Source: Flagellimonas profundi
Lineage (GTDB): Bacteria; Bacteroidota; Bacteroidia; Flavobacteriales; Flavobacteriaceae
Length of the DNA stretch: 64,000 nt
Assembly (NCBI RefSeq): GCF_017313275.1
Contig: NZ_JAFLNM010000001.1
Location: forward strand, 930,001-994,000
Direction of reading: 5' to 3'
Shown: positions 9,875 through 17,669 of the stretch, in pieces
Position numbering within the stretch: the stretch's first letter is position 1
Layout: every line of letters begins with the position of its first letter
Position numbers and translations under genes: made by a program
The notes under the pieces: model-generated
Seen by the model: the letters and a program-made list of their open reading frames with translations, nothing else
Told to the model about the DNA's origin: nothing
The model's database searches: none

Positions 9875-9882
9875 CAAAGATA
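9875..9882 (-). promoter_or_regulatory. Predicted -7 element (TAnnTTTG) of uvrA
   Basis: Minus-strand TATCTTTG lies 19 bp before the uvrA start codon and matches the Bacteroidota -7 consensus TAnnTTTG. No clear -33 TTG was found at normal spacing. Confidence 0.5.
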
Positions 9883-10107
9883 CGATACACCACACTTAAT
9901 ACGTATATTGTAGCAGTTAACATATAAAAAACGTCAACTCACAACATAGATTTTAGGTCGCCTGCCTAATTATCTATATTCGAAGTGTAATTAAAATCCT
10001 GATAGGCCTATACAGAATAATTACTTTTTAAAGATTAAAAACTGAATAACTATAGTCTTTCTTGACAAAGGGAGGACTGTGATTTTAACCCAAAAAAAGT
10101 AATTTGT

Positions 10108-10692
10108 ATGGAACAACTACAGATTAAAGACTCGATTTTAGTAAAGAATTATATTGACGGAGACGAGAAGGCTCTTGAAATCCTGATCAACAGGCACAAC
10201 CAAAGAATCACCAGTTTTATTTACAGCAAAGTTTTGGACCGAGATGTTGCAGAGGACATCTTCCAGGATACTTTTATCAAGGTGATCAAAACCCTTAAAA
10301 AAGGAAAATACAGCGAAGAAGGTAAATTTTTACCTTGGGTGATGCGTATTGCTCACAACTTGGTAATAGACCACTTCCGTAAAAATAAAAGAATGCCCAA
10401 ATTTGAGGGTAGCGACGATTTCAACATTTTCTCCGTAATCAAGGATGAAAAGTTGAACGCGGAAAAGCAATTGATCAAAGACCAAATAGAAAGTGATCTT
10501 ACGGTTCTAATCGATGAATTGCCGGATGACCAGCGTGAAGTATTGATCATGCGTATTTACAAGGATATGAGCTTTAAGGAAATATCCGAAAACACAAATG
10601 TGAGCATCAATACAGCTTTGGGTAGAATGAGATATGCCCTTATAAACCTAAGAAAAATCGTAGAGCGTAAAAATATCGTTTTAACGAATTAA
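10108..10692 (+). CDS. RNA polymerase sigma factor, sigma-70/ECF type
   Basis: The 194-residue protein has sigma region 2 (about residues 20-95: DVAEDIFQDTFIKVIKTL and FLPWVMRIAHNLVIDHFRK, the -10 recognition helix) and region 4 (about 130-185: LPDDQREVLIMRIYKDMSFKEISE, the helix-turn-helix for -35 contact). Regions 1 and 3 are absent, as in ECF sigma factors. It directs core RNA polymerase to a specific promoter set. No anti-sigma factor follows; instead a 56-residue ORF lies 50 bp downstream, so regulation is not the classic membrane anti-sigma type. The target genes cannot be read from this window. Confidence 0.95.
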   Translation: MEQLQIKDSILVKNYIDGDEKALEILINRHNQRITSFIYSKVLDRDVAEDIFQDTFIKVIKTLKKGKYSEEGKFLPWVMRIAHNLVIDHFRKNKRMPKFEGSDDFNIFSVIKDEKLNAEKQLIKDQIESDLTVLIDELPDDQREVLIMRIYKDMSFKEISENTNVSINTALGRMRYALINLRKIVERKNIVLTN

Positions 10693-10742
10693 TCGGCATT
10701 ACGTCGAAGCCAACAATATTTCCAATCTAGCGCCGTTATATA

Positions 10743-10913
10743 ATGGAAACAATTACTTACGCTAGAAATATGGAAAACATTTACTCTGAAGAACAAAAAT
10801 CCGTTAAAACGGTAAAAGCAAGCAGGAAAACAGTAGATTTTTTACTTAGCTTTTCAAAATCGATTCATGTAGTTGACTACAAAGAACACCAGTTTGAAGC
10901 AACATTAAATTAA
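10743..10913 (+). CDS. Small conserved-looking protein downstream of sigma factor (56 aa)
   Basis: A 56-codon frame starts with ATG 50 bp after the sigma-factor stop and ends just before a strong bidirectional terminator, which puts both in one transcript. The product starts METITYARNMENIYSEEQ and has no signal peptide, membrane helix or cysteine; its middle (VDFLLSFSKSIHVVDY) could form a short helix and strand. A cytoplasmic partner of the sigma factor is a reasonable guess from position only. I recognise no family. Protein-like composition and the fit between sigma gene and terminator are the main support. Confidence 0.65.
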   Translation: METITYARNMENIYSEEQKSVKTVKASRKTVDFLLSFSKSIHVVDYKEHQFEATLN

Positions 10914-10932
10914 TTTAAGGATCAAACTGACG

Positions 10933-10959
10933 AAAAGAGCCGCGATTAGCGGCTCTTTT
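10933..10959. terminator. Bidirectional terminator between sigma operon and nth
   Basis: Arms AAAAGAGCCGC (10933-10943) and GCGGCTCTTTT (10949-10959) form a perfect 11-bp stem with loop GATTA, T-rich on both strands. The nth stop codon lies within the loop and arm. Confidence 0.9.
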
Positions 10960-11608
10960 TGTTTTTATAATATTCGTTGATGACCGATTTTCTTCCAATG
11001 GTCTTGGTAATTATATCTTTATCCAAGTCCCAGCCCCTGGCAGGGGAATATTCCCTACCATACCAAATAATTTGAAGATGTAATCGATTCCAGATTTCTT
11101 CGGGGAACAATCTTTTGGCATCGCGTTCTGTTTGTACCACATTTTTACCGCTGCTAAAACCCCACCGGTACATCAACCGATGTATGTGGGTATCCACTGG
11201 AAATGCGGGGATTCCAAAGGCCTGCGAAACTACAACACTAGCGGTTTTGTGTCCTACTGCGGGCAATTCTTCCAGTAGCGCTATGTCTCTGGGTACTTCA
11301 CCATTATATTTTTCGATCAGTATTTTGGAAAGCCCATAGATACCTTTGGATTTCATAGGGGAGAGGCCAACTGGTTTGATGATTTCTCGAATCTCGTCCT
11401 CCGATAGTTTGACCATATCATAGGGATTGTCCGCTTTTTCAAATAACAAGGGGGTGATTTGATTGACCCTAACATCGGTACTTTGGGCAGATAGTAAAAC
11501 CGCGATCAATAAGGTATAGGGATCTTTATGGTCTAAAGGAATCGGAATTGTAGGATAGAGATCGTCCAAGGTTTTGATAGCAAAATCAACCTTTTCTTGT
11601 TTGGTCAT
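10946..11608 (-). CDS. nth: Endonuclease III-type DNA glycosylase lacking Fe-S cysteines
   Basis: This base-excision repair enzyme removes oxidised pyrimidines and cuts the abasic site. The 220-residue protein contains the helix-hairpin-helix LPAVGHKTASVVV with the catalytic lysine at about residue 121 and the catalytic aspartate in FPVDTHIHR at about 139. In the usual enzyme a 4Fe-4S cluster near the C-terminus is held by four cysteines (C-x6-C-x2-C-x5-C). Here the equivalent segment reads GREYSPARGWDLDKDIITK and the protein has no cysteine in its last 60 residues, so the cluster must be absent. Catalytic residues are intact, so activity is expected. It converges on the sigma-factor operon and shares its terminator. 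Confidence 0.93.
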   Translation of the reverse strand: MTKQEKVDFAIKTLDDLYPTIPIPLDHKDPYTLLIAVLLSAQSTDVRVNQITPLLFEKADNPYDMVKLSEDEIREIIKPVGLSPMKSKGIYGLSKILIEKYNGEVPRDIALLEELPAVGHKTASVVVSQAFGIPAFPVDTHIHRLMYRWGFSSGKNVVQTERDAKRLFPEEIWNRLHLQIIWYGREYSPARGWDLDKDIITKTIGRKSVINEYYKNKKSR

Positions 11609-11615
11609 ATTTGTT

Positions 11616-11623
11616 TAACTTTG
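11616..11623 (+). promoter_or_regulatory. Predicted -7 element of bcp
   Basis: TAACTTTG matches the Bacteroidota TAnnTTTG consensus, 41 bp before the bcp start codon, in the short divergent region with nth. Confidence 0.5.
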
Positions 11624-11663
11624 ATAATGTAAATATTAAACAATTAATTCAATAGCAACGCAC

Positions 11664-12116
11664 ATGAATATGTTAAAAGTAGGGGATAAAGTACCTGATT
11701 TTTCAGCAAAAGACCAAGACGGCAACACAATTAATCTTAGTGATTACAAAGGCAAAAAATTGGTGGTTTTTTTCTACCCCAAGGCCAATACGCCTGGTTG
11801 TACTGCGGAAGCCTGTAATTTGCGAGACAATTATAAAGAATTACAGGACCAAGGTTTCGAGCTTTTGGGCGTAAGTGCCGATTCGGAAAAGAAACAATCC
11901 AATTTTAGGGACAAATACGAATTTCCTTTCCCTTTATTGGCCGATGAGGACCATACGGTGATCAACACCTTTGGTGTTTGGGGACCAAAGAAATTTATGG
12001 GCAAGGAATATGATGGCATCCACCGTACCACATTTGTTATTGATGGTGATGGCGTTGTTGAAAATGTTATCGAAAAGGTAAAGACAAAAGATCACGCAGC
12101 CCAAATATTGGCTTAA
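11664..12116 (+). CDS. bcp: Thioredoxin-dependent thiol peroxidase (BCP/PrxQ)
   Basis: This peroxiredoxin reduces hydrogen peroxide and organic hydroperoxides, with thioredoxin as electron donor. The 150-residue protein has the family core YPKANTPGCTAEACNLRD with the peroxidatic cysteine at residue 46 and a resolving cysteine five residues later at 51, the arrangement of the E. coli BCP type. GVSADSEKKQSNFRDKYEFPFPLLAD and the C-terminal region complete the thioredoxin fold. The start at 11664 gives MNMLKVGDKVPDF; the second ATG at 11670 is equally possible. It is transcribed alone, away from nth, from a TAnnTTTG promoter, and ends at a strong terminator. Confidence 0.95.
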   Translation: MNMLKVGDKVPDFSAKDQDGNTINLSDYKGKKLVVFFYPKANTPGCTAEACNLRDNYKELQDQGFELLGVSADSEKKQSNFRDKYEFPFPLLADEDHTVINTFGVWGPKKFMGKEYDGIHRTTFVIDGDGVVENVIEKVKTKDHAAQILA

Positions 12117-12117
12117 T

Positions 12118-12147
12118 AAAAAAGGCGCTGAACCAGCGCCTTTTTTA
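12118..12147. terminator. Bidirectional terminator between bcp and the 12151-13602 gene
   Basis: Arms AAGGCGCTG (12122-12130) and CAGCGCCTT (12134-12142) with loop AAC, flanked by A-run and T-run, serve both converging genes. Confidence 0.9.
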
Positions 12148-12150
12148 TTT

Positions 12151-13602
12151 CTATTCCTTTTCTTCCAGAACTTTTCTGGTAAATAGGTTTTTCTCCTTTA
12201 TAATCTCTGCAATACCTTCAGGCAATTCTTTTTCCCATCCCTCATCTTTCTTGATGATTTTTTTGAGTACGTCCCTTGAAAAAATATGAAGTACTTCAGG
12301 ATCGTAGTCAATAATATCCATCACCTTGCCATTGTACTTAAAGAACTTGTACAATTCCTTCATTCGTGGGTGAACCTTTACATTGTTACTGGTAAGTATC
12401 TGACCCGTTTCTGGATCCTTCATCGGGTACAGGTAAACCTTCAGATCTTTAAAGAACAACTTACCGAAAGCCTCCAAAATACCACCACTTAAGTGACGAT
12501 AATATTTTTCATCAAATACATCCACCAAGTTGTTGACGCCCATGGTCAATCCAATTTTGGCCTTGGTGTAATTATTAAAGTATTCCACAAGTTTATAATA
12601 CTCCTGGAATTTGGAGATCAATACCGTGTGGCCAAGGGAACAAAGCAATTCCGCTCGATCCATAAAATCCTGTTCATCAATTTCACCAGCGGCCTTAAGG
12701 TTGGAAAGTGTTATCTCAAAAACAACGATCGCATTTTCCATATCCACCGTCTGTTCCCTGATAAAAATATCGTACGATTTCTGGAACATGTCCATATTTA
12801 CCTTGGTCACAGGTCTAAAACTACCACGCAGTGCCAAGATATTTTTCTTGTAAAGCACGGCTGCCGGAAGCAAGTTGTTCCCATCAGGACCGAACATTAC
12901 CGCATCCGTCATGTCGTTTTTAATAAGCTGAAGGCTCATCAAGCGGTTATCGACATCAGCAAAATTAGGTCCTGTAAAGTTGATCATATCAATCTCCAAA
13001 GTATCATGGTCAATATGATCATATAAGTATTTTAATAGCTTTTTGGGCTTATGGAATTTAAAAAATGCACCATAAATCAAGTTTACACCTAAAATACCAA
13101 GGGTTTCCTGTTGTAATCTGGCTTCGTTTTGTTTGAACCGGATATGCAGTACAATTTCATCATATTCCTTCTGGTCCGGATCTAACTGAAACCGAAGTCC
13201 AACCCAGCCATGCCCTTTGTACCTTTTGGAAAAATCAATGGTGGCCACGGTGTTGGCATAACTAAAGAATAAATAGTCCGGGTTACTGTCCCTACTGATT
13301 CGTTCTTCGACCAAACGCATCTCATGGTCCAACATCTTTTTTAATCGGGATTGGGTAACATAACGCCCATCTTCCTCGATACCGTAAATGGCATCACTAA
13401 AAGATTTATCGTAAGCACTCATGGCCTTTGCAATGGTCCCGGAAGCTCCTCCTGCTCTAAAAAAGTGCCTAGCGGTTTCTTGGCCGGCCCCAATTTCGGC
13501 AAAGGTTCCGTAAATATCTTGATTCAAGTTGATCCTAAGGGTTTTCGCCTTTATGGAAGGGATGTTTTCAAAAGCATTTTCTTTGCTTGGTATGCTCGGC
13601 AT
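12151..13602 (-). CDS. Conserved protein of unknown function (483 aa)
   Basis: A large soluble protein with no signal peptide, starting MPSIPSKENAFENIPSIK. I chose the ATG at 13602, not the in-frame one at 13641, because a TAnnTTTG promoter element (13624-13631) lies between them. Features seen: GAGQETARHFFRAGGASGTIAKAMSAYD near the N-terminus, IGLTMGVNNLVDVFDEKYY and GGILEAFGKLF in the last third. The Gly-rich first block could bind a nucleotide or cofactor, but it is no standard P-loop. I recall similar proteins as single-copy genes across Bacteroidota without an experimental role. It diverges from the metallo-hydrolase gene by about 90 bp and ends at a shared terminator. Confidence 0.85.
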   Translation of the reverse strand: MPSIPSKENAFENIPSIKAKTLRINLNQDIYGTFAEIGAGQETARHFFRAGGASGTIAKAMSAYDKSFSDAIYGIEEDGRYVTQSRLKKMLDHEMRLVEERISRDSNPDYLFFSYANTVATIDFSKRYKGHGWVGLRFQLDPDQKEYDEIVLHIRFKQNEARLQQETLGILGVNLIYGAFFKFHKPKKLLKYLYDHIDHDTLEIDMINFTGPNFADVDNRLMSLQLIKNDMTDAVMFGPDGNNLLPAAVLYKKNILALRGSFRPVTKVNMDMFQKSYDIFIREQTVDMENAIVVFEITLSNLKAAGEIDEQDFMDRAELLCSLGHTVLISKFQEYYKLVEYFNNYTKAKIGLTMGVNNLVDVFDEKYYRHLSGGILEAFGKLFFKDLKVYLYPMKDPETGQILTSNNVKVHPRMKELYKFFKYNGKVMDIIDYDPEVLHIFSRDVLKKIIKKDEGWEKELPEGIAEIIKEKNLFTRKVLEEKE

Positions 13603-13623
13603 GTCCGTTTTTTTAATGTATAG

Positions 13624-13631
13624 CAAAGTTA
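13624..13631 (-). promoter_or_regulatory. Predicted -7 element of the 12151-13602 gene
   Basis: Minus-strand TAACTTTG lies 21 bp before the ATG at 13602 and inside the 13641 alternative, which argues against the longer start. Confidence 0.5.
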
Positions 13632-13665
13632 CACTCTTCAAACAATCTATTAAATAAATAAGTTA

Positions 13666-13673
13666 TAATTTTG
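13666..13673 (+). promoter_or_regulatory. Predicted -7 element of the metallo-hydrolase gene
   Basis: TAATTTTG matches TAnnTTTG, 18 bp before the ATG at 13692; a transcript from it would have a very short leader. Confidence 0.45.
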
Positions 13674-13691
13674 GATTTAATGGATGATAAG

Positions 13692-14456
13692 ATGACCATT
13701 ACTTTTTTGGGTACGGGAACTTCACAGGGAATACCGGTAATCGGAAGCGAGCATCCCGTTTGCTTAAGTCCGGACCCCAAGGACAAAAGACTGCGTGTAT
13801 CCGTATTGATCTCTTGGAATAATTATAATTATGTAATTGATTGCGGACCAGATTTTAGGCAACAAATGCTTACCAATCCGATAGACAGGTTGGATGGCAT
13901 TTTGTTTACCCACGAGCATGCCGATCACACTGCGGGAATCGATGATATACGTCCCTTTTTCTTTCGACAGGGCGATATCCCCGTATATGCGCACCCGCGG
14001 GTGTTGGATTCCCTTCGCAGACGTTTCGACTATATTTTTGCTGATGAAGACCGTTACCCGGGAGCTCCTGCCGTTCAAGTCCATGAGGTTTTCAAAAATG
14101 AAAACATTCCTCTGGGCGATTTGGATGTAGTACCTATTGAAGCTTTCCACAACAGATTGCAGGTTTTTGGGTACCGCTTTGGTGAATTTATCTATATGAC
14201 GGATGTAAAACGGGTAGAGGAAGAGGAGATCAAAAAAATGAAAGGGGCCAAAGTGTTGGTGGTGAATGCTTTGCGACGTGAGCCCCACCATTCACATTTT
14301 AATTTGGAAGAAGCTCTGGAATTTGCCGAAAGGGTAGGAGCGGAGCAAACGTATTTTACGCATATCAGTGCGCTATTGGGATTTCATGAGGAAGTGGAAA
14401 AAAGTCTGCCCAAAAACATACATTTGGCCTACGATAACCTACAGATAAAAATTTAG
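13692..14456 (+). CDS. Metallo-beta-lactamase-fold hydrolase (PhnP-like)
   Basis: The 254-residue protein starts MTITFLGTGTSQGIPVIGSEHP and carries the zinc motif THEHADHTAGID (HxHxDH), with further metal ligands in IEAFHNR, IYMTDVKR and the C-terminal THIS. The N-terminal form and length match PhnP-like phosphodiesterases and related cytosolic hydrolases that cut cyclic phosphates or similar small molecules; the substrate here is unknown. In-frame starts at 13671 (TTG) and 13680 (ATG) exist, but the promoter element at 13666-13673 and the family N-terminus favour 13692. A small membrane-anchored protein gene follows after 5 bp, so the two are probably co-transcribed. Confidence 0.92.
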   Translation: MTITFLGTGTSQGIPVIGSEHPVCLSPDPKDKRLRVSVLISWNNYNYVIDCGPDFRQQMLTNPIDRLDGILFTHEHADHTAGIDDIRPFFFRQGDIPVYAHPRVLDSLRRRFDYIFADEDRYPGAPAVQVHEVFKNENIPLGDLDVVPIEAFHNRLQVFGYRFGEFIYMTDVKRVEEEEIKKMKGAKVLVVNALRREPHHSHFNLEEALEFAERVGAEQTYFTHISALLGFHEEVEKSLPKNIHLAYDNLQIKI

Positions 14457-14461
14457 ATTTG

Positions 14462-14953
14462 ATGAAAAACAGCATTTTTCTATACCTATTTGTTTTTGCA
14501 GCTTTATTGGCACTTTTCCAATATGTTACGGGAAACAATATGCAAAAAGCATTGACCTCGGATGTAAAACAACTTGAAGAAGAGGTGGTGAAGCTTGAAG
14601 ATTCCTTGCAGACCATGCATTTAAAGGTATTGGACATGCAATACTTTACATTGGAAAACAATGATGATGCTTTGGCCTACTACGATCATTTGAATTTAGA
14701 AAACCCATCGTTGTATATTCAGGATAAACTATTGGAAACCAATGAACAAAAAGGTGACAATCCGTTGATTCCGTACGAAGGAATGGAAAGTGACTTTAAG
14801 ATCAACAAGATCAAAGTGCTCAACCATAAATGGATTCTGGCCGATTTTTCCGATGGAAAATATTGGGGAGACCTTATTATCAAGTATGAGCTAAAGGATG
14901 ATCTAAGTGTGGACTTCACCTTGGCAGAACATTTGCTCTACGCACCGCAGTAA
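14462..14953 (+). CDS. Membrane-anchored coiled-coil protein, unknown function
   Basis: The 163-residue protein starts MKNSIFLYLFVFAALLALFQYVTG, a single N-terminal membrane helix or signal anchor, followed by a charged coiled-coil stretch (about residues 28-50, KQLEEEVVKLEDSLQTMHLK) and a mixed alpha/beta domain ending WGDLIIKYELKDDLSVDFTLAEHLLY. It should sit in the inner membrane facing the periplasm. The gene starts 5 bp after the metallo-hydrolase, suggesting co-transcription. I recognise no named family. The TTG three bases upstream is a less likely start than this ATG. Confidence 0.85.
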   Translation: MKNSIFLYLFVFAALLALFQYVTGNNMQKALTSDVKQLEEEVVKLEDSLQTMHLKVLDMQYFTLENNDDALAYYDHLNLENPSLYIQDKLLETNEQKGDNPLIPYEGMESDFKINKIKVLNHKWILADFSDGKYWGDLIIKYELKDDLSVDFTLAEHLLYAPQ

Positions 14954-15252
14954 TCAGATAGCGGTTTCGCAGTATCCTTTTGGAAGTGTCCCAATGGCCA
15001 AAAATCTCACTGGTTTTTACAAATGGTCCTGGCTTTTGTGTGTTGGGTGAGGTAGTGGGCGTGTCGTGGGAAATCCATACCAATACGTGGGATTCTTCAA
15101 TCGCTGTGCTCTTTCAGAATGACAAATGCGGTATTCAGTTTGCAGTCATCAGTAACCAAGTAAGAACAAAAAAACCACCGAAAGACCCTTGGGCCTCCCG
15201 GTGGCAAAAAATGGTTCCAGTTGTTTGGTGTTTCCAAGGAACTATTTCAATA
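14954..15252. other. Gap with a terminator and one degenerate intergenic repeat
   Basis: This 299-bp gap has no convincing gene. Around 15096-15127 (tcttcaatcgctgtgctc, then tttcagaatgac) it resembles the 158-bp repeat at 21.3-21.7 kb, and a minus-strand terminator lies at 15169-15204. Confidence 0.55.
15169..15204 (-). terminator. Terminator of the cadherin/BspA lipoprotein gene
   Basis: Outer arms CCACCG (15175-15180) and CGGTGG (15199-15204) with an imperfect inner stem; read on the minus strand it is followed by seven T. Confidence 0.7.
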
Positions 15253-16755
15253 TCAATTACATTGTTGAAGAAATTGACCTGTAAAGACCCATGAATGGTT
15301 ATTTACCAGATTAGTGATGGCGTCGATCAAATCTGTGTTTTCTATACAGACGGAAAGGTTATCCAATCCCAGCGTTATTCCATCGGGGCCATTGTTGTTC
15401 TCCACAAAAGTGTTCCAGCTTATCAATGTGTCGCTAAGGTTGGCTTCCGACATACCACAATTATCCAACATACTTGTCATGTCGGTTACACTGCCAATGT
15501 CCCATCCCCCTAGGTTCCCGTTAAAGGAGGTGGCAAGAAGGAACATAAACGACATATTGGTGACATTGCTTGTGTTCCACCCACTGATGTCCCCGTTAAA
15601 GGAGGTGGCATCTTGGAACATGCCCTCCATTGTGGTGACATTGCTTGTGTCCCACCCACTGATGTCCCCGCTAAAGGAGATGGCATCTTTGAACATATAC
15701 GACATATCGGTGACATTGGAGAGGTCGGGCGCGTCCGTGGCATGGTACTCCATGTTCTTGCACAATGCAAAAGCATAAGCAAAACTTTTCCACTGTATGC
15801 TCCCCCATTGTTCGATGCCCATCAACTTCAGGGCACTTTCATTTTCTGTAAACATCCATATTGCCGGGAACTCTCCCTGTATGGCCACGGTATAGGTGCC
15901 CGCTGTGGCATATATATGGAAGGGAGTATCTGCCGTGGCAATCTCCTCCACCGTGCCATCGCCCCAGCCTATGGTATAGTCGTAGGTGTATTCATTCCGT
16001 GTACCGATTCGTACTAGCTCCCCATCGACATCGGTCTTCCAAACAGTGATAAAGGAGGCGGGGTCCTCGAACACGCTCTCTATCACGTTTTCCACCTTAA
16101 CGGTCACCGTGGCGGTGGCGGTGTCCTCCCCATCGCTTACCTGCACCGTGATCACATGCTCCGTTGCCGTCTCAAAGTCCAGGTTCTTGCCGGGGGAAAG
16201 GCTGAGCTCCCCTGCTTCGGTGATCTCAAAGAGGTCGTTCTCGTTCTCGATAATCGTAAAGGTGAGGGCGTCATTGTCCGCATCGGTGGCCGTTACCGTG
16301 CCAATGGTCTCGGTGTCCGCTATGTCCTCTTGGACGGTGAACTCTTGGTCCTCGATCACGGGGGGCACGTTGGGGGCCGTGGTCACTTTTATGGTCACCG
16401 TGGCTTTAGCGGTTTCCTCCCCATCGGTGACGCTCACCGTTATGGTGTGCTGGACCTTGCTCTCCGCATCCAGGGCCTTGCCGGAGGCCAGGCTCAGTGC
16501 GCCGGCCTCGGTAATCTCAAAGAGGTCGTTGTCGTTCTCGGATATTGTAAAGGTGAGGGCATCATCGTCGGCATCGGTGGCCGTTATCGTGCCGATGGTC
16601 TCGGTGTCCGCTATGTCCTCTTGGACTGTGAACTCTTGAGCCTCGATTACCGGGACACTGTTCTTTACCGGTTCGCGGCCGTGATCCTTGCCACAGGACC
16701 ATGCCAAAACCAAGGCCGTTAGGGCAATACTGAATCTTCTTGCTTTCAATGTCAT
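15253..16755 (-). CDS. Surface lipoprotein with cadherin-like and BspA-type repeats
   Basis: The 500-residue protein starts with a lipoprotein signal (ALTALVLAWSC, cysteine at 21). Two cadherin-like repeats follow (about 35-130 and 131-227; FTVQEDIADTETIG and TATDADDDALTF), then a PKD-like or linker stretch with YDYTIGWGDGT, then about four 25-residue BspA/DUF285 repeats (DTSNVTTMEGMFQDATSFNG). Cadherin-like domains bind calcium and BspA repeats mediate adhesion, so this is probably a surface adhesin; the partner is unknown. The coding DNA is clearly more GC-rich than its neighbours, mainly in the cadherin repeats, which suggests acquisition or recombination. It is a single-gene unit with its own terminator. 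Confidence 0.88.
   Translation of the reverse strand: MTLKARRFSIALTALVLAWSCGKDHGREPVKNSVPVIEAQEFTVQEDIADTETIGTITATDADDDALTFTISENDNDLFEITEAGALSLASGKALDAESKVQHTITVSVTDGEETAKATVTIKVTTAPNVPPVIEDQEFTVQEDIADTETIGTVTATDADNDALTFTIIENENDLFEITEAGELSLSPGKNLDFETATEHVITVQVSDGEDTATATVTVKVENVIESVFEDPASFITVWKTDVDGELVRIGTRNEYTYDYTIGWGDGTVEEIATADTPFHIYATAGTYTVAIQGEFPAIWMFTENESALKLMGIEQWGSIQWKSFAYAFALCKNMEYHATDAPDLSNVTDMSYMFKDAISFSGDISGWDTSNVTTMEGMFQDATSFNGDISGWNTSNVTNMSFMFLLATSFNGNLGGWDIGSVTDMTSMLDNCGMSEANLSDTLISWNTFVENNNGPDGITLGLDNLSVCIENTDLIDAITNLVNNHSWVFTGQFLQQCN
15563..15712 (-). repeat. 75-bp coding repeats (BspA type)
   Basis: The block beginning acattgcttgtgt recurs at 15563 and 15638 in a 75-bp (25-codon) register and continues less exactly on both sides. 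It encodes the DTSNVT...MF..ATSFNGDISGW units. Confidence 0.75.
16031..16640 (-). repeat. Two ~291-bp cadherin-like coding repeats, GC-rich
   Basis: The segment around tatgtcctcttgga recurs at 16321 and 16612, giving a 291-bp (97-codon) period. Both copies are much richer in G and C than the rest of the window. Confidence 0.7.
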
Positions 16756-17000
16756 ATTCTCTATTTAAAGTTTTTATCTCTGCAAGAATGCCATTTTTAT
16801 AAAAAAATAGGGAGGGGGATTTACCAATGGTCCGTTTGGGTTGACAGAGAAGGGTTCTGGGTTTATGGGATCCTATGACTTGAGATTAAGGAGTTGGAAG
16901 TTGGGAGGGAAAGTTCACGGTTAAACCCGTTAGTGTACATCTGTGGAACTTTTGTCGGGTAAAAACAAATTTAGGAGTTGGGAGTGACCCAGTTCCACAA

Positions 17001-17660
17001 TCAAATATGCTCCTGCAACCAGTTTTTAAAGGAAAAGAAATTCTGCTGGGATACTCCATGCCCCACAGGAAACTCCTTGTAAGTCGTTGGAATATTTAAG
17101 TTTTTCAGAAATTCCGGGGACTTTTGGGCCCATTCCAATGGGATCACTTGGTCCACCTGCCCGTGCGAAGCATAAATATTTAGACCGCTATGGTCCTTAT
17201 CCGCATAGTTGTCCACCAAAATATTTTCGTTGATATATCCGCTAAGGGCGACCACATTTTTTACTTTTTCCGGATACGATAATGCTACGGCATAACTCAA
17301 AATAGTGCCTTGGCTAAATCCTAAAAGCGTAATGTTTTCTTTATCCAAGTTGTACACTTCAATGGCCTCATCCATAAAAGCAACTATTTTTTCCCTGGAT
17401 TCCTTGGCCTGCTCATCATCACTCCATTTACCTTGTTCCGCATCAAAATTTATGGCATACCACGCATGGCCAAAAGGTTCCAGACCATAGGGGGCCTTTA
17501 CCGAAAAGATCATCAATTCCTCCGGTAGTTCAGATGCAAATGAAAAAAGGTCTTCCTCGTTGCTACCGTAACCATGGAACATAAAAAGTGCAGGAGCTTT
17601 TTCGGATTTAATTGAGGATGGACGTAGTAAATATGTTAATGATAAGGGTTTGTGGGACAT
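17001..17660 (-). CDS. Alpha/beta-hydrolase, carboxylesterase/phospholipase type
   Basis: The 219-residue cytosolic enzyme has the carboxylesterase-family pattern: oxyanion-hole segment FMFHGYGSNEED (about residues 27-38), nucleophile elbow GFSQGTILSYAVAL (serine about 115), aspartate in ASHGQVDQVIP (about 170) and histidine in FPVGHGVSQQ (about 199). It should hydrolyse short esters or lysophospholipids; the true substrate is not shown. It is the last gene of a tight minus-strand operon (BatA-domain protein, dihydroorotase homologue, small membrane protein, esterase), 9 bp after the membrane protein. Confidence 0.92.
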   Translation of the reverse strand: MSHKPLSLTYLLRPSSIKSEKAPALFMFHGYGSNEEDLFSFASELPEELMIFSVKAPYGLEPFGHAWYAINFDAEQGKWSDDEQAKESREKIVAFMDEAIEVYNLDKENITLLGFSQGTILSYAVALSYPEKVKNVVALSGYINENILVDNYADKDHSGLNIYASHGQVDQVIPLEWAQKSPEFLKNLNIPTTYKEFPVGHGVSQQNFFSFKNWLQEHI

Positions 17661-17669
17661 TATTTTAAT

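Noticed and set aside
12493-13026. 177-codon open frame on the plus strand inside the 483-residue protein gene
   Set aside because: It is fully antisense to a long conserved-looking gene, has no promoter and its product has no protein-like domain; it is a coding shadow.
15986-16639. 217-codon open frame on the plus strand antisense to the cadherin repeats
   Set aside because: It results from the GC-rich repeat sequence; the product is Ser/Val-rich low complexity and mirrors the repeat period.
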